A DNA stretch of 64,000 nucleotides from contig NZ_RAPY01000001.1 of the NCBI RefSeq assembly GCF_003610355.1, positions 2,162,500 through 2,226,499 of the forward strand, written 5' to 3'. Origin of the DNA: Sphingobacterium detergens. GTDB lineage: Bacteria > Bacteroidota > Bacteroidia > Sphingobacteriales > Sphingobacteriaceae. Made by a program: the position numbers and the translations under genes. The notes under the pieces were generated by a model. The model was not told where the DNA came from, searched no databases, and saw nothing but the letters and a program-made list of their open reading frames with translations. Positions 9,352 to 18,049 of this stretch are shown here, one piece after another. Each line of letters starts with the position of its first letter. Position 1 is the first letter of the stretch.

Positions 9352-10458
9352 ATGACAAACCAAAATCTGTTTGAAGCGCGGCACTTATTGGAAAAATATC
9401 TTTCAGGGCAATGTGATGAAAATGAAAAATCAAAAGTAGAGGAATGGTATCTCACCTTCAATCAAGAGGGCTTTGATCAGACAGATGACGAAATTATTTC
9501 AGATTTTGTTGAACTACAGAAAAGACTAAAGCAAATCCCCGATGTTACCAAGCCAAAGCGCAAACGCTATATTGCTGCCGCGGCGGCTGTTCTATTCTTG
9601 CTACTGACTACAGGTCTGTTATGGCAACAAATATCAAAAGATAAACGAGTAGCGTCACAAACAGCCATCACCCATGATATTCTACCTGGCACCGACCGCG
9701 CCAAGCTGTCTATAGATGGCCAAGCTCCCATCGAGCTCGACGGTCAGAAAGAGGGACTGATTTCAAGAGGCCTCGCTTTGCGCTATGGCGATGGAACAGC
9801 CATTACCGAGGCCAATAAAGTACAGCTAGTGACCCTATCAACCCCCATCGCCGGGCAGTTTCAGGTCACCCTGCCAGACGGTACCAAAGCCTGGCTCAAC
9901 GCTTTGTCTTCTATACGCTATTCTACGGGCTTTGATGGACCTGAGCGCAGCGTCCATATCACCGGCGAAGTGTATCTGGAAGTTTCGAAAAATCGGGCGA
10001 AGCCATTTATCATCCATACCGAACAGCAACGTATCGAAGTTTTAGGCACCAGCTTCAATGTCAACGCCTACCAAGACGATGACCAGACACTGACGACGCT
10101 CGTATCGGGCAGCCTTCAGGTTACCGACGTAAAATCAGCTGCACAAGTTACCTTAAAGCCAGGGCAGCAGGCTGTCGTTGGTAAGGAAAAAAATATCCAA
10201 GTAAACACGATCAATGTCGAGGACAGCTATGCCTGGAAAAATGGGCTGTACATATTAAACGAAGAACCACTAAGTCAATATGCCCGAAAAATTGAACGTT
10301 GGTACGATGTAGAAGTTGATATGGGTCCCTACGGAAATACACGACTATCCGCTATTATACCGCGAGATGCCAAATTATCGGAAGTACTGCAAGCTATTGA
10401 ACTCAAGTCCAATGTAAGATTTAATATCGAAGGAAGGAGGGTGACTGCTATGCGATAA
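9352..10458 (+). CDS. FecR-family anti-sigma factor
   Basis: A 368-residue single-pass inner-membrane protein. The cytosolic N-part (about 1-65) would hold the ECF sigma; one TM segment follows at about 67-88 (RYIAAAAAVLFLLLTTGLLW); the periplasmic FecR domain contains TLPDGTKAWLNALSSIRY and GEVYLEVSKNRAKPFIIHTEQ. The C-terminal domain (about 290-368, YILNEEPLSQYARKIERWYDV) resembles the STN-like fold that contacts the TonB-dependent receptor. It lies 60 bp after the sigma gene and 170 bp before the STN-bearing SusC, the classic trans-envelope signalling order. Confidence 0.93.
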   Translation: MTNQNLFEARHLLEKYLSGQCDENEKSKVEEWYLTFNQEGFDQTDDEIISDFVELQKRLKQIPDVTKPKRKRYIAAAAAVLFLLLTTGLLWQQISKDKRVASQTAITHDILPGTDRAKLSIDGQAPIELDGQKEGLISRGLALRYGDGTAITEANKVQLVTLSTPIAGQFQVTLPDGTKAWLNALSSIRYSTGFDGPERSVHITGEVYLEVSKNRAKPFIIHTEQQRIEVLGTSFNVNAYQDDDQTLTTLVSGSLQVTDVKSAAQVTLKPGQQAVVGKEKNIQVNTINVEDSYAWKNGLYILNEEPLSQYARKIERWYDVEVDMGPYGNTRLSAIIPRDAKLSEVLQAIELKSNVRFNIEGRRVTAMR

Positions 10459-10631
10459 ATAGACTATTTTGATATCTGGATTCATTATCTGGCGGTAATA
10501 CAGCGCAGCCAGCTATCAAATCCAGCCAACATGACCATCATTATAAACCAACAGTACAGACCTTATTTTATGATATATCGTCCCCAGTAAATAGATATCC
10601 CATAAGGATGTATTGCATATGAACTTAAAAT

Positions 10632-13600
10632 ATGAATAACCAATATCTAAGGTATGCTTTAAAATACCTGAAACCTTCTCATTGCTATTTGTCGATGAAA
10701 CTGACCATTGTGCTATTTTTTGCCTCTATCATGGTTTCTTTGGGCAATGCGAGTGCACAGCGTATTACGCTAGACCAAAATCAAACTCAACTAAAACATA
10801 TCCTGATCGAAATCAGCAAACAGTCTGGATATACCTTTATCTATGACGAAAAGGACCTAAAATCCATCAGACCGATTTCCATTAACGTCAGCAATCGGAG
10901 TGTAACTGAGACATTGGACGAGCTGTTATCCGGGCAGCCACTCAGTTATCAGATCAAAGGCCGTTCTATTGCTATTTCAAGACGGCGAATATCAAAAACA
11001 ATGGCCAAGAATACGGAGGAAAGCATCGTTCAAAAACGGACGATCACTGGCCGTGTGACCGATGAAAATGAAGAACCGCTGGTCGGCGTCACTGTCCTTG
11101 TCAAAGGAAGCATTGTAAGAACAAGTACCGGCTCACAGGGACAATTTTCTATCGATGTCCCTGATGAAAACAGCATACTGATCTTCAGTTCTGTCGGCTT
11201 CACTTCGTTGGAAATCCCCACACAGGGCAAAAATCAGATCAACGTGGTATTAGCAGTAGCCAACAGCAATCTGGAAGAAATTGTTGTCGTGGGTTATGCT
11301 ACACAAAAGAAAGTAAATCTGTCTGGCTCTGTTGCCAGCGTTTCGGGCAAAACCATCACCGAACGCCCAGCACCAAATATTCAAAATCTATTGCAAGGCC
11401 GCATCGCCGGACTTGATGTCGTGCAGCCTACCGGTGAACCAGGTCGCGATAACGGCACCATGCGCATAAGAGGCTTGGGTTCGAGCGGAGCTTCCTCCAA
11501 TCCGCTTGTTTTGGTTGACGGTGTCATCGGTTCGATCTCCAACCTCTCACCACAGGATATCGAGAATATCACCGTACTCAAGGATGCCGCTTCAGCATCT
11601 ATTTATGGTGCACGAGCAGCCAATGGGGTCATTTTAGTGACTACCAAAAAAGGAAAAGCAGGCACAAGCAATATTGAATACAGCGGCAACTGGGGAACCA
11701 GTGAAGCCACCAAATACCCCGAACTTATTACAAATTCGGTCACCTATATGGAAATGTACAATGCTGCACGGGCACGCAGCGGGCAACCCGCGGTCTATAC
11801 ACAGGCACAGATCGACAGCTACAAAAACAATCCCAATAACGAAGCCTATCCCAACTTTGACTGGCTCGACTATATATTAGGCAAGGGGCCAATCCAGAAC
11901 CATAACCTGAGTTTCTCCGGCGGTAGCGAGAAAAGCACACATAACGTGTCGCTCAATTACTTAGATCAGAATAGCATCACCAAAGGCTATGAATATAAAA
12001 GGTACAATGGCTTGTTTGATTATGGCACACAGGTGCATAAACGAGTTAAAATAGGTACCAATGTCAACTTTTCTTTTCAGGACCTCAGGGCTCCCTGGAT
12101 GACCAATGATAACCTGCTCCTGCTAGCCTATGCTGCGGCACCTACCTTCAAGCCCTGGCTACCCGATGGCAGCGGGCGATCGGCGGGCCGCGACTACATG
12201 AGTACAGGCGGCACCAACCGTACGCCGGAAGAGGTTTACAATACGGGGTCACAGCTCACCAAAAACTATAATGTCAATGCCCAAGCCTATATGGATGTGG
12301 ATATTATCTCCGGTTTGAAGTGGTCCACAAAAGCAGCCTTCACGTTCTTCAACCAAGATTACAGACAGCGCCAGTTTGGAAGTCCAGCCTTTGCTTACCA
12401 TCCCAATGAAAATGGTGAATATCAGCAATCTGGAAATGGGAATCCAAGTTTTGTCGGTCTGCAACAGAGCTCCGGGCGCAACCTGACCAAGACCTTTTAT
12501 TCCACGCTTCAATATATAAAAACCTTGGCCAACGATCATAATATTAGCGTATTGGGCGGGTATGAGCAACAGGATAACAGGAGTACCAGCATTGGTGGCG
12601 GGCGCTATGATTTTCCAAACAATACGATTATGGAACTGGACGGAAGTTCACCTAAAGACCAGAACCTCAATGGAAGTTCGTTTGAATGGGGCCTCCGATC
12701 ATTATTCGGAAGAGCCAACTATGACTATAAAGGAAAATATTTTGCCGAAGCAAATATCCGTTATGATGGTACCTCACGCGTCGACCCACAATACCGATGG
12801 GGTACCTTTGGTGGCGGATCCGCTGCTTGGCGTATCTCAGAAGAGGATTTTATCAAAAATAAACTTTCCTGGATCGATAATCTGAAGCTCCGAGCATCAT
12901 ATGGTGCCTTGGGTAATCAGGAAATTACTCGAGGAGGAAACCTGGATTATTACCCCTATCAGGATATTCTCAGTACGACAACATATCCGTTTACTGGGCT
13001 TGAATCGGGCGCGATGAAAACACGCTTGGTGGAGAAAAACCTACGGTGGGAGAAAACTGCAATCACCGACTTTGGGCTGGATGTGGATATCTACAAAGGT
13101 CTCTTTGGTGCTACAATAGACTGGTACTATAAAAATACGACCGATATATTGGAGGAGCGCACCGACGTCCCCGCAAGTCTGGGCTTAACACCGCCTATTG
13201 TTAACGCGGGAGCCATGGTCAATAAAGGGATAGAAATCGAATTGCGCCACCAGAATCAAATCGGCGAATTTACCTATGGCGCCAACTTTATTTTCAATCG
13301 TTACCGCAATAAAGTAACCAAGCGATTAGCAGAAACAATAGGGACGATTGAAGTAGGTCAGCCTTATAACAATTTTTTTCTGTATGATTGGATCGGCATT
13401 TTCCAGAGTCAGGCCGAGATTGACAATTCACCGAAGCAACCCAATTCGGGGACGCTCAAACCGGGCGACCTCAAAATGCGGGATGTGGACGGCAACGGCA
13501 CCATCGGACCTGAGGACCGTATCCGAATCAGCCGCTTTCCAGATTACTCCTATTCTTTCAATCTTTATGCTGGTTGGAAAGGATTTAATTTCAGCGCATT

Positions 13601-14015
13601 CTTCCAGGGGGTACAAGGCCAAAAGGTACAGGTAAGTCAATGGGGCTATGAGCCTTTTATGCAAGGATCAGCTCCGCCGACCAAATTTTTGGATGCATGG
13701 ACACCAACCAACCCAAGCAATACTGTTCCGGCGGTCTATCTGACCGGATATGCAGGTGTCGCCGGTTATCCGTCCACCTATTTTCTTCAGGATGCATCGT
13801 ACCTGCGCCTAAAAAATCTGTACCTGTCCTATACCTTTCCTACCGCAATCACCAATCGTATTGCAGCCAAGGGAATTACCGTATACATATCAGGCGATAA
13901 TCTGATCACCTGGACCAAGTATGAGGGCAACGACCCTGAAAGATCAGGATCAGGACGATTTGCACAGTTTCCGCAGATCAAAATGTATACAGCTGGTGTA
14001 AAGATCAGATATTGA
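10632..14015 (+). CDS. SusC/RagA-type TonB-dependent transducer with STN domain
   Basis: A 1127-residue outer-membrane import channel. A long signal region (first Met, or the internal Met at 10695 before KLTIVLFFASIM) ends near NASAQR. Residues about 48-118 form an STN domain (LKHILIEISKQSGYTFIYDE), which signals to FecR. A carboxypeptidase-regulatory-like domain follows (about 135-220, ITGRVTDENEEPLVGVTVLV). Then come a TonB-box region and plug (EEIVVVGYATQKK, NIQNLLQGRIAGLDV, VLKDAASASIYGARAANGVILVTT) and the beta-barrel, which ends in KIRY with a terminal aromatic. With the SusD after 38 bp it forms one uptake complex. The substrate is unknown: no hydrolase is encoded nearby. Confidence 0.95.
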   Translation: MNNQYLRYALKYLKPSHCYLSMKLTIVLFFASIMVSLGNASAQRITLDQNQTQLKHILIEISKQSGYTFIYDEKDLKSIRPISINVSNRSVTETLDELLSGQPLSYQIKGRSIAISRRRISKTMAKNTEESIVQKRTITGRVTDENEEPLVGVTVLVKGSIVRTSTGSQGQFSIDVPDENSILIFSSVGFTSLEIPTQGKNQINVVLAVANSNLEEIVVVGYATQKKVNLSGSVASVSGKTITERPAPNIQNLLQGRIAGLDVVQPTGEPGRDNGTMRIRGLGSSGASSNPLVLVDGVIGSISNLSPQDIENITVLKDAASASIYGARAANGVILVTTKKGKAGTSNIEYSGNWGTSEATKYPELITNSVTYMEMYNAARARSGQPAVYTQAQIDSYKNNPNNEAYPNFDWLDYILGKGPIQNHNLSFSGGSEKSTHNVSLNYLDQNSITKGYEYKRYNGLFDYGTQVHKRVKIGTNVNFSFQDLRAPWMTNDNLLLLAYAAAPTFKPWLPDGSGRSAGRDYMSTGGTNRTPEEVYNTGSQLTKNYNVNAQAYMDVDIISGLKWSTKAAFTFFNQDYRQRQFGSPAFAYHPNENGEYQQSGNGNPSFVGLQQSSGRNLTKTFYSTLQYIKTLANDHNISVLGGYEQQDNRSTSIGGGRYDFPNNTIMELDGSSPKDQNLNGSSFEWGLRSLFGRANYDYKGKYFAEANIRYDGTSRVDPQYRWGTFGGGSAAWRISEEDFIKNKLSWIDNLKLRASYGALGNQEITRGGNLDYYPYQDILSTTTYPFTGLESGAMKTRLVEKNLRWEKTAITDFGLDVDIYKGLFGATIDWYYKNTTDILEERTDVPASLGLTPPIVNAGAMVNKGIEIELRHQNQIGEFTYGANFIFNRYRNKVTKRLAETIGTIEVGQPYNNFFLYDWIGIFQSQAEIDNSPKQPNSGTLKPGDLKMRDVDGNGTIGPEDRIRISRFPDYSYSFNLYAGWKGFNFSAFFQGVQGQKVQVSQWGYEPFMQGSAPPTKFLDAWTPTNPSNTVPAVYLTGYAGVAGYPSTYFLQDASYLRLKNLYLSYTFPTAITNRIAAKGITVYISGDNLITWTKYEGNDPERSGSGRFAQFPQIKMYTAGVKIRY

Positions 14016-14053
14016 TCTAACCCCTTTTGACAATAAAAAACGGATGTTAATAG

Positions 14054-15583
14054 ATGATAACAACGATGAAAATAAAACAAATTGGCTTCATGGCGATCGC
14101 AACGATCGGTATGCTGAGCTCCTGCAGTAGCGATCTGCTTGATAAAAATCCTACTACTGCTATATCTGGTGAAACATTCTGGATGACTGATGCCGATGCA
14201 CGCATGGCACTGACCGGAGTATATAGACGACTACAGGCCGGTTTTTATGGGCAGGGCAAATTATGGCTGGACACCTACTCCGACAATGCCTTGGATCGGC
14301 ATTCGTATTATGGTTTCGGTGACCTTACCCAAGGCATTGTCAATTCGACCAATGTCAGCGACGCATTCTACAACACTCCGTATGCCGGTATTTCGGGTTG
14401 CAACTTTTTTCTGGACAATATCGACAAGGCCCCGAGCACCGAAGCACAGAAAGTTGTATACAAAGCGGAAGCACGATTTATCCGGGCTCTTTTCTATTTT
14501 GATCTCGTACAGGCCTTTGGTGCTGTGGTACTTTATAAAACTGAACCGAAAACCGTGGACGAGGGCAAAATCGCCAAAAGCTCAAAAGAAGAAGTCCTGG
14601 CATTCATTCACAGTGAGCTGGACGATGTGATCAGCGACTTACCGGATGCAGCTTATGCAGGGCATGCCGTCAGAGGGAGCGCACAGGCACTCAAGACGCG
14701 CGTATATCTTTTTCAGCAAAACTGGTCAGAAGCCGCTAAGTTGGCTGACCAGATTATGAAAGGTGGCAAATTTCAGATCTATCAAGGCGGCTATCAAAAT
14801 CTTTTTCTGACGGCTACGCAGCAAAATAATCCCGAGATCATGTTCTCCACCAAATACCTAGCCCCTAACAACCCGCAGGGAGGTGAAGGCGTCTTGGTCG
14901 AAATCGGTTGGTACGGCGCTATTGCACCTTACCAGAACCTGGTCGATGCCTATGAAATGAAAAATGGAAAACGTATCGAGGAACCGGGATCGGGTTACGT
15001 CGCAACCGATCCGTACAGCAATCGAGACCCACGTCTTACGCTAACGATCAAGGTGCCTACCGAAAAATATATCAATCCGGATGGATCAGTATTTGAAGAA
15101 TCAGATCCCTTGCTGACCGGCTATTCACAAAAAAAATATGTGAATTTAGCCATGCTGCCATTCAACCGGACAAAGACACCGATGACCGATCAGAATATTG
15201 TCCATATTCGCTACGCGGATGTGCTGCTCATGTATGCCGAAGCAAAAAATGAAGTAAGCGGTCCCGATCAGAGCATTTATGATGCCTTGAATGCAATCCG
15301 CGAGCGAAGCGGTGTGAATATGCCTAAGGTCAACACAGCTGTGTATAACACAAAAGAAAAATTACGCGATTTTATTTTGCATGAAAGGCGGATTGAATTG
15401 GCCTTGGAAGGACATCGTTACTATGATCTCAAAAGGCGCAATCTGATGCAAAGTACGCTGGCACCACTTAAAAATCCAGGCGGCGCACCATTGCGATTTG
15501 GTGAAATCAACAATGTCTTGCCTTTTGCACAATCAGAACTGGACCGAAACCGGCAGCTCGTTCAAAATCAAGGGTATAATTAA
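14054..15583 (+). CDS. SusD/RagB-family nutrient-binding lipoprotein
   Basis: A 509-residue surface lipoprotein that caps the SusC channel. The start is at 14054 (MITTMKIKQ) or the fifth codon, 14066. The lipobox is IGMLSSCSSDLLDKNP with Cys as the acylated residue. The SusD TPR-like helical core follows, with typical blocks EARFIRALFYFDLVQAFG, IRYADVLLMYAEAKNE, LNAIRERSGV and RRIELALEGHRYYDLKR. It pairs with the upstream SusC gene. A strong hairpin follows the stop. Confidence 0.95.
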   Translation: MITTMKIKQIGFMAIATIGMLSSCSSDLLDKNPTTAISGETFWMTDADARMALTGVYRRLQAGFYGQGKLWLDTYSDNALDRHSYYGFGDLTQGIVNSTNVSDAFYNTPYAGISGCNFFLDNIDKAPSTEAQKVVYKAEARFIRALFYFDLVQAFGAVVLYKTEPKTVDEGKIAKSSKEEVLAFIHSELDDVISDLPDAAYAGHAVRGSAQALKTRVYLFQQNWSEAAKLADQIMKGGKFQIYQGGYQNLFLTATQQNNPEIMFSTKYLAPNNPQGGEGVLVEIGWYGAIAPYQNLVDAYEMKNGKRIEEPGSGYVATDPYSNRDPRLTLTIKVPTEKYINPDGSVFEESDPLLTGYSQKKYVNLAMLPFNRTKTPMTDQNIVHIRYADVLLMYAEAKNEVSGPDQSIYDALNAIRERSGVNMPKVNTAVYNTKEKLRDFILHERRIELALEGHRYYDLKRRNLMQSTLAPLKNPGGAPLRFGEINNVLPFAQSELDRNRQLVQNQGYN

Positions 15584-15605
15584 GCGTTTCATTTGCTATA
15601 CTTTT

Positions 15606-15637
15606 TATGGTTCCAAACCTTGCAGTTTGGAACCATA
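15606..15637. terminator. Bidirectional hairpin terminator after susD
   Basis: A perfect 13-bp stem (TATGGTTCCAAAC and its complement) with a 6-base loop lies between the SusD gene and the opposing tlpA remnant. T-rich sequence precedes it on the plus strand. Confidence 0.8.
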
Positions 15638-15745
15638 ATTCGTTACAATGGATAATAGCAACATTGCATGCTCTCCAATTGTTTAAACGCTTCTTCAGAA
15701 CTTTCTCTGCCAAGTATAGCGTTCTTTCAAATCCTTTAATATTTA

Positions 15746-16280
15746 CTATTGGGCTCCAAATACCTCCGCCAGCTTTTTGTCCAGTTCATCATCGGTACCC
15801 GCACCACTACCGTAGCGTCCTACAATAATGCCCTCGGGATTGATCAGGATCTTGGTGGGTAAAGTACTGATTCCATAATGATCAGAAATGGATTTAGAAC
15901 GGTCAAACTCCCCCTTTTCCATTTTAAGACCGCTCAGCACATGATTCCAGATTTCTATTTTATCCTGTTCTACAGCTTTGAGCCAGGCAGCAGGATTTTG
16001 ATCATCGCTTGCGACGCCGATAATTTCGAAACCCTTATTTTTATATTTACCGTATAAATCTATCAAATGCGGATTACCTTTGCGGCAAGGCACGCACCAG
16101 CTGGCCCAAAAATCCAGCAACACATATTTACCTTTGAATACTGCAAGTTCAAGTGGTTTGCCGTTGATATCCGCCGCCTGAAATTCAAATGCTTTGCTGC
16201 CGGGCGAACCGCCTTTTAAGCTCGCAATCTTTCTGGCAATCTCTTTGCCATAAGCACTGTTGTATGTCTTCAAACTAAAT
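15746..16280 (-). pseudogene. TlpA-like thiol-disulfide oxidoreductase, 5' end removed by an IS
   Basis: About 178 codons remain. A complete thioredoxin-like domain is visible: GSPGSKAFEFQAADINGKPL, then the CxxC active site in LLDFWASWCVPCRKGNPHL, then the cis-Pro segment GISTLPTKILINPEG. The preceding NSAYGKEIARKIASLKG looks like the linker that joins an N-terminal DUF4369-type domain to the thioredoxin domain in Bacteroidota TlpA proteins. No signal peptide is left. The frame runs back to TTG at 16273 and meets an in-frame TAA formed at the insertion-sequence junction (16280-16282). The missing 5' part is not on the other side of the IS. It is oriented against the SusD gene. Confidence 0.75.
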
Positions 16281-16316
16281 TAGACACATAAGTCAAATTC
16301 CTTGAGGAGTATTTTG
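16281..16316. repeat. Left terminal inverted repeat of the IS3-family element
   Basis: About 36 bp align imperfectly with the right end. The shared blocks are GACAC near the tip and CTTGAGGAGTATTTTG against CTTAAGGAGTGTTTTC inside. Confidence 0.7.
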
Positions 16317-16318
16317 CG

Positions 16319-17302
16319 TTATAAATTTATTAATTTTTGTTGATTGTACAATTTTCTTCTTCGCTGTATTGAATCGGCTTTTATGCGTTTTCTTTTTTGG
16401 ATGATCTGCTCAGCTCTTCCATAATAAACATCTGCTGGTGTTAGGTTATTTAGCGATTCGTGATAACGTCGGTTGTTATAGTTGTCCACAAACTTCCCCA
16501 GAGCTTCGACAAGTTCTTCTGGATGGTAAAAATGGTTTAACTTCACCACGTTTTTCATCGTCCTGTGGTACCGTTCAATTTTCCCCTGCGTTTGCGGATG
16601 CATCGGTCTTCCGTGAACCTGTTTCATCTTCAGATCCTCTTTCATGTATGTTTTCAGCTCGTTTGAGACATAACAAGGTCCGTTGTCAGAAAGCAACTTC
16701 GGTTTGGCTTTAGATTTTAATTTTGCTTTCTCGATGGCGGTATTTACCGTTCTTTTCACATCTTCTGCATTCATGGAATCGCATAGCTCCCAATGGATAA
16801 TGTAGCGGCTGTAATCGTCCAGAACCGTGCTCAGATAGTACCATCCCCAACCGACAATTTTAAAATAGGTAAAGTCGGTCTGCCACATTTGGTGCACAAA
16901 GCTGGTTTTATCCTTGAACTCATTTGCTGCTGAGATAAGGAAATGATTCGGTGCCGGGATCAGGTCCCGTTGTTTCAATATTCTATAAACACTGGATTCT
17001 GATATGAACACACCTTGTTCATCGGTGATTTTGTGGGCCAGTTCCCGGGAGGATAATTCCGTGTGGTCCAAAGCAACTTCAACAACCAGATCTTTTTGTT
17101 CTTCCGGAATGCTGTTCCATTGTCTTCTAGATACTCTTTGGCCTTGTTTCAGGCCGTCATAACCGTTCTGAAGATACTTCTGATACCATTTGTAGAATGT
17201 ACTTCTATGGATGCCGAAGCTTTCGAGTGTCCGCTTCACACCGATCTCACTAGTGGTGGCGGTTTGTATGATCTCGTATTTTTCTGTCGCTGATAATCTC
17301 AT
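16319..17302 (-). CDS. IS3-family transposase OrfB (DDE integrase core)
   Basis: A 327-residue transposase. The N-terminal helix-turn-helix (SFGIHRSTFYKWYQKYLQNG) is followed by an HTH_21-like region and the rve integrase core. The DDE residues sit in MWQTDFTYFKI, LLSDNGPCYVS and TQGKIERYHRTMK. The basic C-terminus (KRKRIKADSIQRRRKLYNQQ) is typical. OrfB is in the -1 frame relative to orfA, and the frame between them is open through its ATG, so an OrfAB fusion by programmed frameshifting is likely. The gene looks intact. Confidence 0.92.
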   Translation of the reverse strand: MRLSATEKYEIIQTATTSEIGVKRTLESFGIHRSTFYKWYQKYLQNGYDGLKQGQRVSRRQWNSIPEEQKDLVVEVALDHTELSSRELAHKITDEQGVFISESSVYRILKQRDLIPAPNHFLISAANEFKDKTSFVHQMWQTDFTYFKIVGWGWYYLSTVLDDYSRYIIHWELCDSMNAEDVKRTVNTAIEKAKLKSKAKPKLLSDNGPCYVSNELKTYMKEDLKMKQVHGRPMHPQTQGKIERYHRTMKNVVKLNHFYHPEELVEALGKFVDNYNNRRYHESLNNLTPADVYYGRAEQIIQKRKRIKADSIQRRRKLYNQQKLINL

Positions 17303-17322
17303 ATATTTTCGGTATTTATGGA

Positions 17323-17676
17323 TCAGTCCAGCATGTCCAAACTTTTTTTAACGATATCGTAACATAATACCAAGTCGGCTACCATCTCTTTCAAACGAGC
17401 ATTCTCTTTCTTCAGTTCGGTGACTTCATCACTTGTTGCTTCCCTGGTAACATCGCCGTTCAAACGCTTCTTACCTGCTTCCATAAACTCTTTGTTCCAA
17501 GCGTAGAACTGGGACTGGGCAATACTGTGCTTTCTGCAGAGTTCTGCCACAGACGTCTCGGCTCTAAGACCCTCCATAACGATCAAAATCTTCTGCTCGG
17601 CTGTAAAGATCCTTCGCGTATTTTTACGAATGTCTTTTACAAATGATTCCGTACTCTTTTTCTTTGGTGTTCCCAT
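17323..17676 (-). CDS. IS3-family OrfA (HTH / leucine-zipper protein)
   Basis: A 117-residue protein. The HTH (FTAEQKILIVMEGLRAETSV ... LCRKHSIAQSQFYAWNKEF) recognises the element's ends. It is followed by a heptad-rich coiled coil (VTELKKENARLKEMVADLV) for multimerisation. Near its 3' end the mRNA has an A7G slippery run (complement of 17342-17349). A -1 slip there reads through to orfB without a stop. Confidence 0.9.
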   Translation of the reverse strand: MGTPKKKSTESFVKDIRKNTRRIFTAEQKILIVMEGLRAETSVAELCRKHSIAQSQFYAWNKEFMEAGKKRLNGDVTREATSDEVTELKKENARLKEMVADLVLCYDIVKKSLDMLD

Positions 17677-17699
17677 AATTAAATCTATTTTTTTTTGAT

Positions 17700-17735
17700 G
17701 AAAACACTCCTTAAGTTTTTAAAATAACGTGTCCA
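17700..17735. repeat. Right terminal inverted repeat of the IS3-family element
   Basis: Partner of the left repeat; reading inward it begins TGGACACG. Confidence 0.7.
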
Positions 17736-17765
17736 CTTTTTGCTGACGATTTACAGTCCCTTCTA

Positions 17766-17873
17766 TTAATAGCCGCCACCAAAATTACCTTCTTTCCAAA
17801 GATTCCATACATTATTTAGCGATATGGACACTAGCGCACTTGAATTCTGATCAATCACTTTAAGCGATACTTT
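17766..17873 (-). pseudogene. Possible C-terminal gene remnant beside the IS
   Basis: On the minus strand 35 codons are open before a TAA at 17766-17768. They read like the end of a real protein (VIDQNSSALVSISLNN, then WNLWKEGNFGGGY). An in-frame TAG lies upstream and the sequence overlaps the boundary of the duplicated block. I cannot name the family. It may be a fragment left by the rearrangement that also removed the 5' end of the TlpA-like gene. Confidence 0.25.
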
Positions 17874-17936
17874 CTATCTTGGCGTTACACCAGAATTTTT
17901 GAGCCGTATAAAAACGAAAGTCTCAGAAAACAGCTT
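17867..17936 (+). pseudogene. 3' remnant of a Crp/Fnr-type regulator gene
   Basis: It matches the last codons of the intact regulator at 21731-22321 (LGVTPEFLSRIK). One base is missing in the A-run that follows, so the frame shifts and the stop is lost. The rest of the gene is absent. It marks the left edge of the duplication. Confidence 0.75.
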
Positions 17937-17960
17937 TACCCTTAATATAGGTTAAGGGTA
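17937..17960. promoter_or_regulatory. Imperfect palindrome after the crp remnant
   Basis: TACCCTTAA and its complement enclose 6 bases. This is the diverged counterpart of the perfect 24-bp palindrome at 22325-22348. It could be a terminator stem or a protein-binding site. Confidence 0.5.
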
Positions 17961-18012
17961 TTTCTTATCCTATCTTATAAGTGCCATCGGCTAGTTCATC
18001 GCAACTTTGTAA

Positions 18013-18026
18013 TGTCAATAGTGACA
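18013..18026. promoter_or_regulatory. TGTCA-N4-TGACA inverted repeat upstream of the reductase, copy 1
   Basis: A perfect 5-bp inverted repeat (TGTCA ATAG TGACA) lies 23 bp before the ATG, just downstream of AACTTTG, a possible -7 element of the Bacteroidota TAnnTTTG type. It is kept exactly in copy 2 although flanking bases differ. A Crp-type operator is plausible because the linked regulator is of that family, but this is inference. Confidence 0.4.
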
Positions 18027-18049
18027 AATAACAGTTAACATTTAAAACG

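Larger units (their letters stand above)
16281..17735 (-). mobile_element. IS3-family insertion sequence (about 1455 bp)
   Basis: It contains an orfA/orfB pair on the minus strand and imperfect terminal inverted repeats (left TAGACACATAAGTC..., right reading inward TGGACACGTTATTT...), which I used to set the ends. The flanks (ctaaat on the left, cttttt on the right) show no target duplication. The element may therefore have taken part in a deletion or inversion after insertion. Frameshift signal and genes are listed separately. Confidence 0.85.

Noticed and set aside
15507..15713. 68-codon minus-strand ORF after susD
   Set aside because: It runs through the terminator hairpin and the end of the SusD gene; no supporting signal.
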